Source of the DNA: Clostridiales bacterium UBA1779
GTDB taxonomy: Bacteria > Bacillota > Clostridia > Oscillospirales > CAG-272
Direction: 5' to 3'
Assembly: GCA_002314565.1 (NCBI GenBank)
Contig: DCGL01000016.1
Location: 1-5,524 of the forward strand
DNA: 5,524 nt
Position numbers and translations under genes: made by a program
Shown: in pieces, positions 4,909 through 5,524 of the stretch
How the letters are laid out: each line of letters starts with the position of its first letter
Position numbering within the stretch: the stretch's first letter is position 1
The notes under the pieces: model-generated
What the model was told of the DNA's origin: nothing
The model's database searches: none
What the model saw: the letters and a program-made list of their open reading frames with translations, nothing else

Positions 4909-5524
4909 ATGAAAAAGAAACTGATAAACACCTTACTGATAATAATTATTGCGGCGCTGTCGGTCGGCGGAGGCTTTCTGTATTCAAAGCTGGCTGACAA
5001 ATACAGGCGCGAAAAATACCCGGATAAATATGCCGCTGAAATTGAGGCGGCGGCATCCGGATACGGCTTGCCGAAGGCAGCGCTGTCGGCGCTGATCAAG
5101 GTCAGTTCAGACTTCGACGCATCAAAGGCGGATGAAGAAAAAGGCAGGGCGGGACTCTGTATGTTCACAGAGGACGAATTCGTTTATCTCGCCGCACTCA
5201 GCGGTGAGAGAACCGACCCTCGGCTCAGATACACTCCTGAAGTAAGTATAAAGCTCGGGGCATGTATGCTGAATGAGTTTTTCCGCGAATTCAACGACTG
5301 GGATCTGGTATGGGCCGCCGTATACGGCGGTGAAAATTACGCCTTGTCGCTTTACACTGACGGTGAAAAAGACCTGACCAAAGCCGAAAAAGACACTCTT
5401 GATTTCATCGAAAAAGCCGAAGAGGCGTTTGAAACATACAATTCTCTCTACCCTTCCGATCTGACACAGTCAGTCACACACGTTCAGACTGAACCTCAGA
5501 CCGAACCCGAAATTACGATAACTC
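4909..5524 (+). CDS. membrane-anchored lytic-transglycosylase-like protein, probably inactive (partial, runs off the window)
   Basis: The first 205 residues are visible. Residues 5-25 are a hydrophobic signal anchor, placing the rest outside the cell. From about 38 to 180 the protein follows the SLT (goose-lysozyme fold) layout of small Clostridia transglycosylases that often follow coaE: YPDKYAAEIEAAASGYGLPKA, ALSALIKVSSDF, GRAGLCMF, VSIKLGACMLNEFFREFN, AAVYGG. These enzymes cleave peptidoglycan glycan strands using a Glu in a VESxF motif. Here that position is Ser66 (IKVSSDFD), GLMQ has become GLCM (82-85), and AAYNAGPG has become AAVYGGEN. An inactive, glycan-binding or structural role is inferred. 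After 185 a Thr/Gln/Pro/Glu-rich tail (TQSVTHVQTEPQTEPE) begins, probably a linker to more sequence outside the window. ATG 4909 has AAGGA (4898-4902) 6 nt upstream. The frame is open throughout. Confidence 0.85.
   Translation, partial: MKKKLINTLLIIIIAALSVGGGFLYSKLADKYRREKYPDKYAAEIEAAASGYGLPKAALSALIKVSSDFDASKADEEKGRAGLCMFTEDEFVYLAALSGERTDPRLRYTPEVSIKLGACMLNEFFREFNDWDLVWAAVYGGENYALSLYTDGEKDLTKAEKDTLDFIEKAEEAFETYNSLYPSDLTQSVTHVQTEPQTEPEITIT

Overview
The window looks like a chromosomal segment from a low-to-moderate GC Bacillota (Clostridia, probably a gut Oscillospiraceae/Ruminococcaceae-type organism). This is inferred from sigma-A promoters close to consensus, a terminator-type lysine riboswitch, a Clostridia-style lipoprotein signal ending in TSCG, AGGAG-like ribosome binding sites, and a coaE gene followed by a lytic-transglycosylase-like gene. 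No species can be named from the sequence alone.

Left half (minus strand, read from right to left): one transcription unit for a polar amino acid ABC importer. It starts at a perfect consensus promoter (3110-3138). Next come a lysine riboswitch aptamer (2932-3103) and a riboswitch-controlled terminator (2861-2905). The genes follow: a substrate-binding lipoprotein (1935-2786), an intergenic hairpin (1840-1908), the permease (1020-1805) and the ATPase (299-1039, overlapping the permease by 20 nt). A strong hairpin terminator closes the unit at about 247-286. The three proteins alone would support only the label 'amino acid ABC transporter'; the riboswitch makes lysine the probable substrate, with import shut off when internal lysine is high. 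Positions 1-246 hold a possible leftward extended -10 promoter and a small inverted repeat, but no convincing gene.

Middle (3139-3826): non-coding DNA between two divergent transcription units. It carries an AT-rich block upstream of the lysine promoter, a nested inverted repeat, and a striking tandem array of nine palindromic units at a strict 52-bp period (3221-3672). An AT-rich stretch with an extended -10 promoter for coaE follows.

Right half (plus strand): coaE (3827-4444, dephospho-CoA kinase, last step of coenzyme A synthesis). A 464-bp intergenic region comes next, holding a 309-bp long-palindrome element with 21-bp terminal inverted repeats (4464-4772) and two identical 21-bp REP-like direct repeats (4791-4811, 4844-4864). 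Last is the 5' part of a membrane-anchored lytic-transglycosylase-like gene (4909 to the window edge) in which the catalytic glutamate and the GLMQ motif are replaced.

The items most worth follow-up are the 52-bp palindrome array, the 309-bp inverted element with its adjacent REP-like repeats, and the apparently inactive transglycosylase homologue. All alignments and folds were done by eye.
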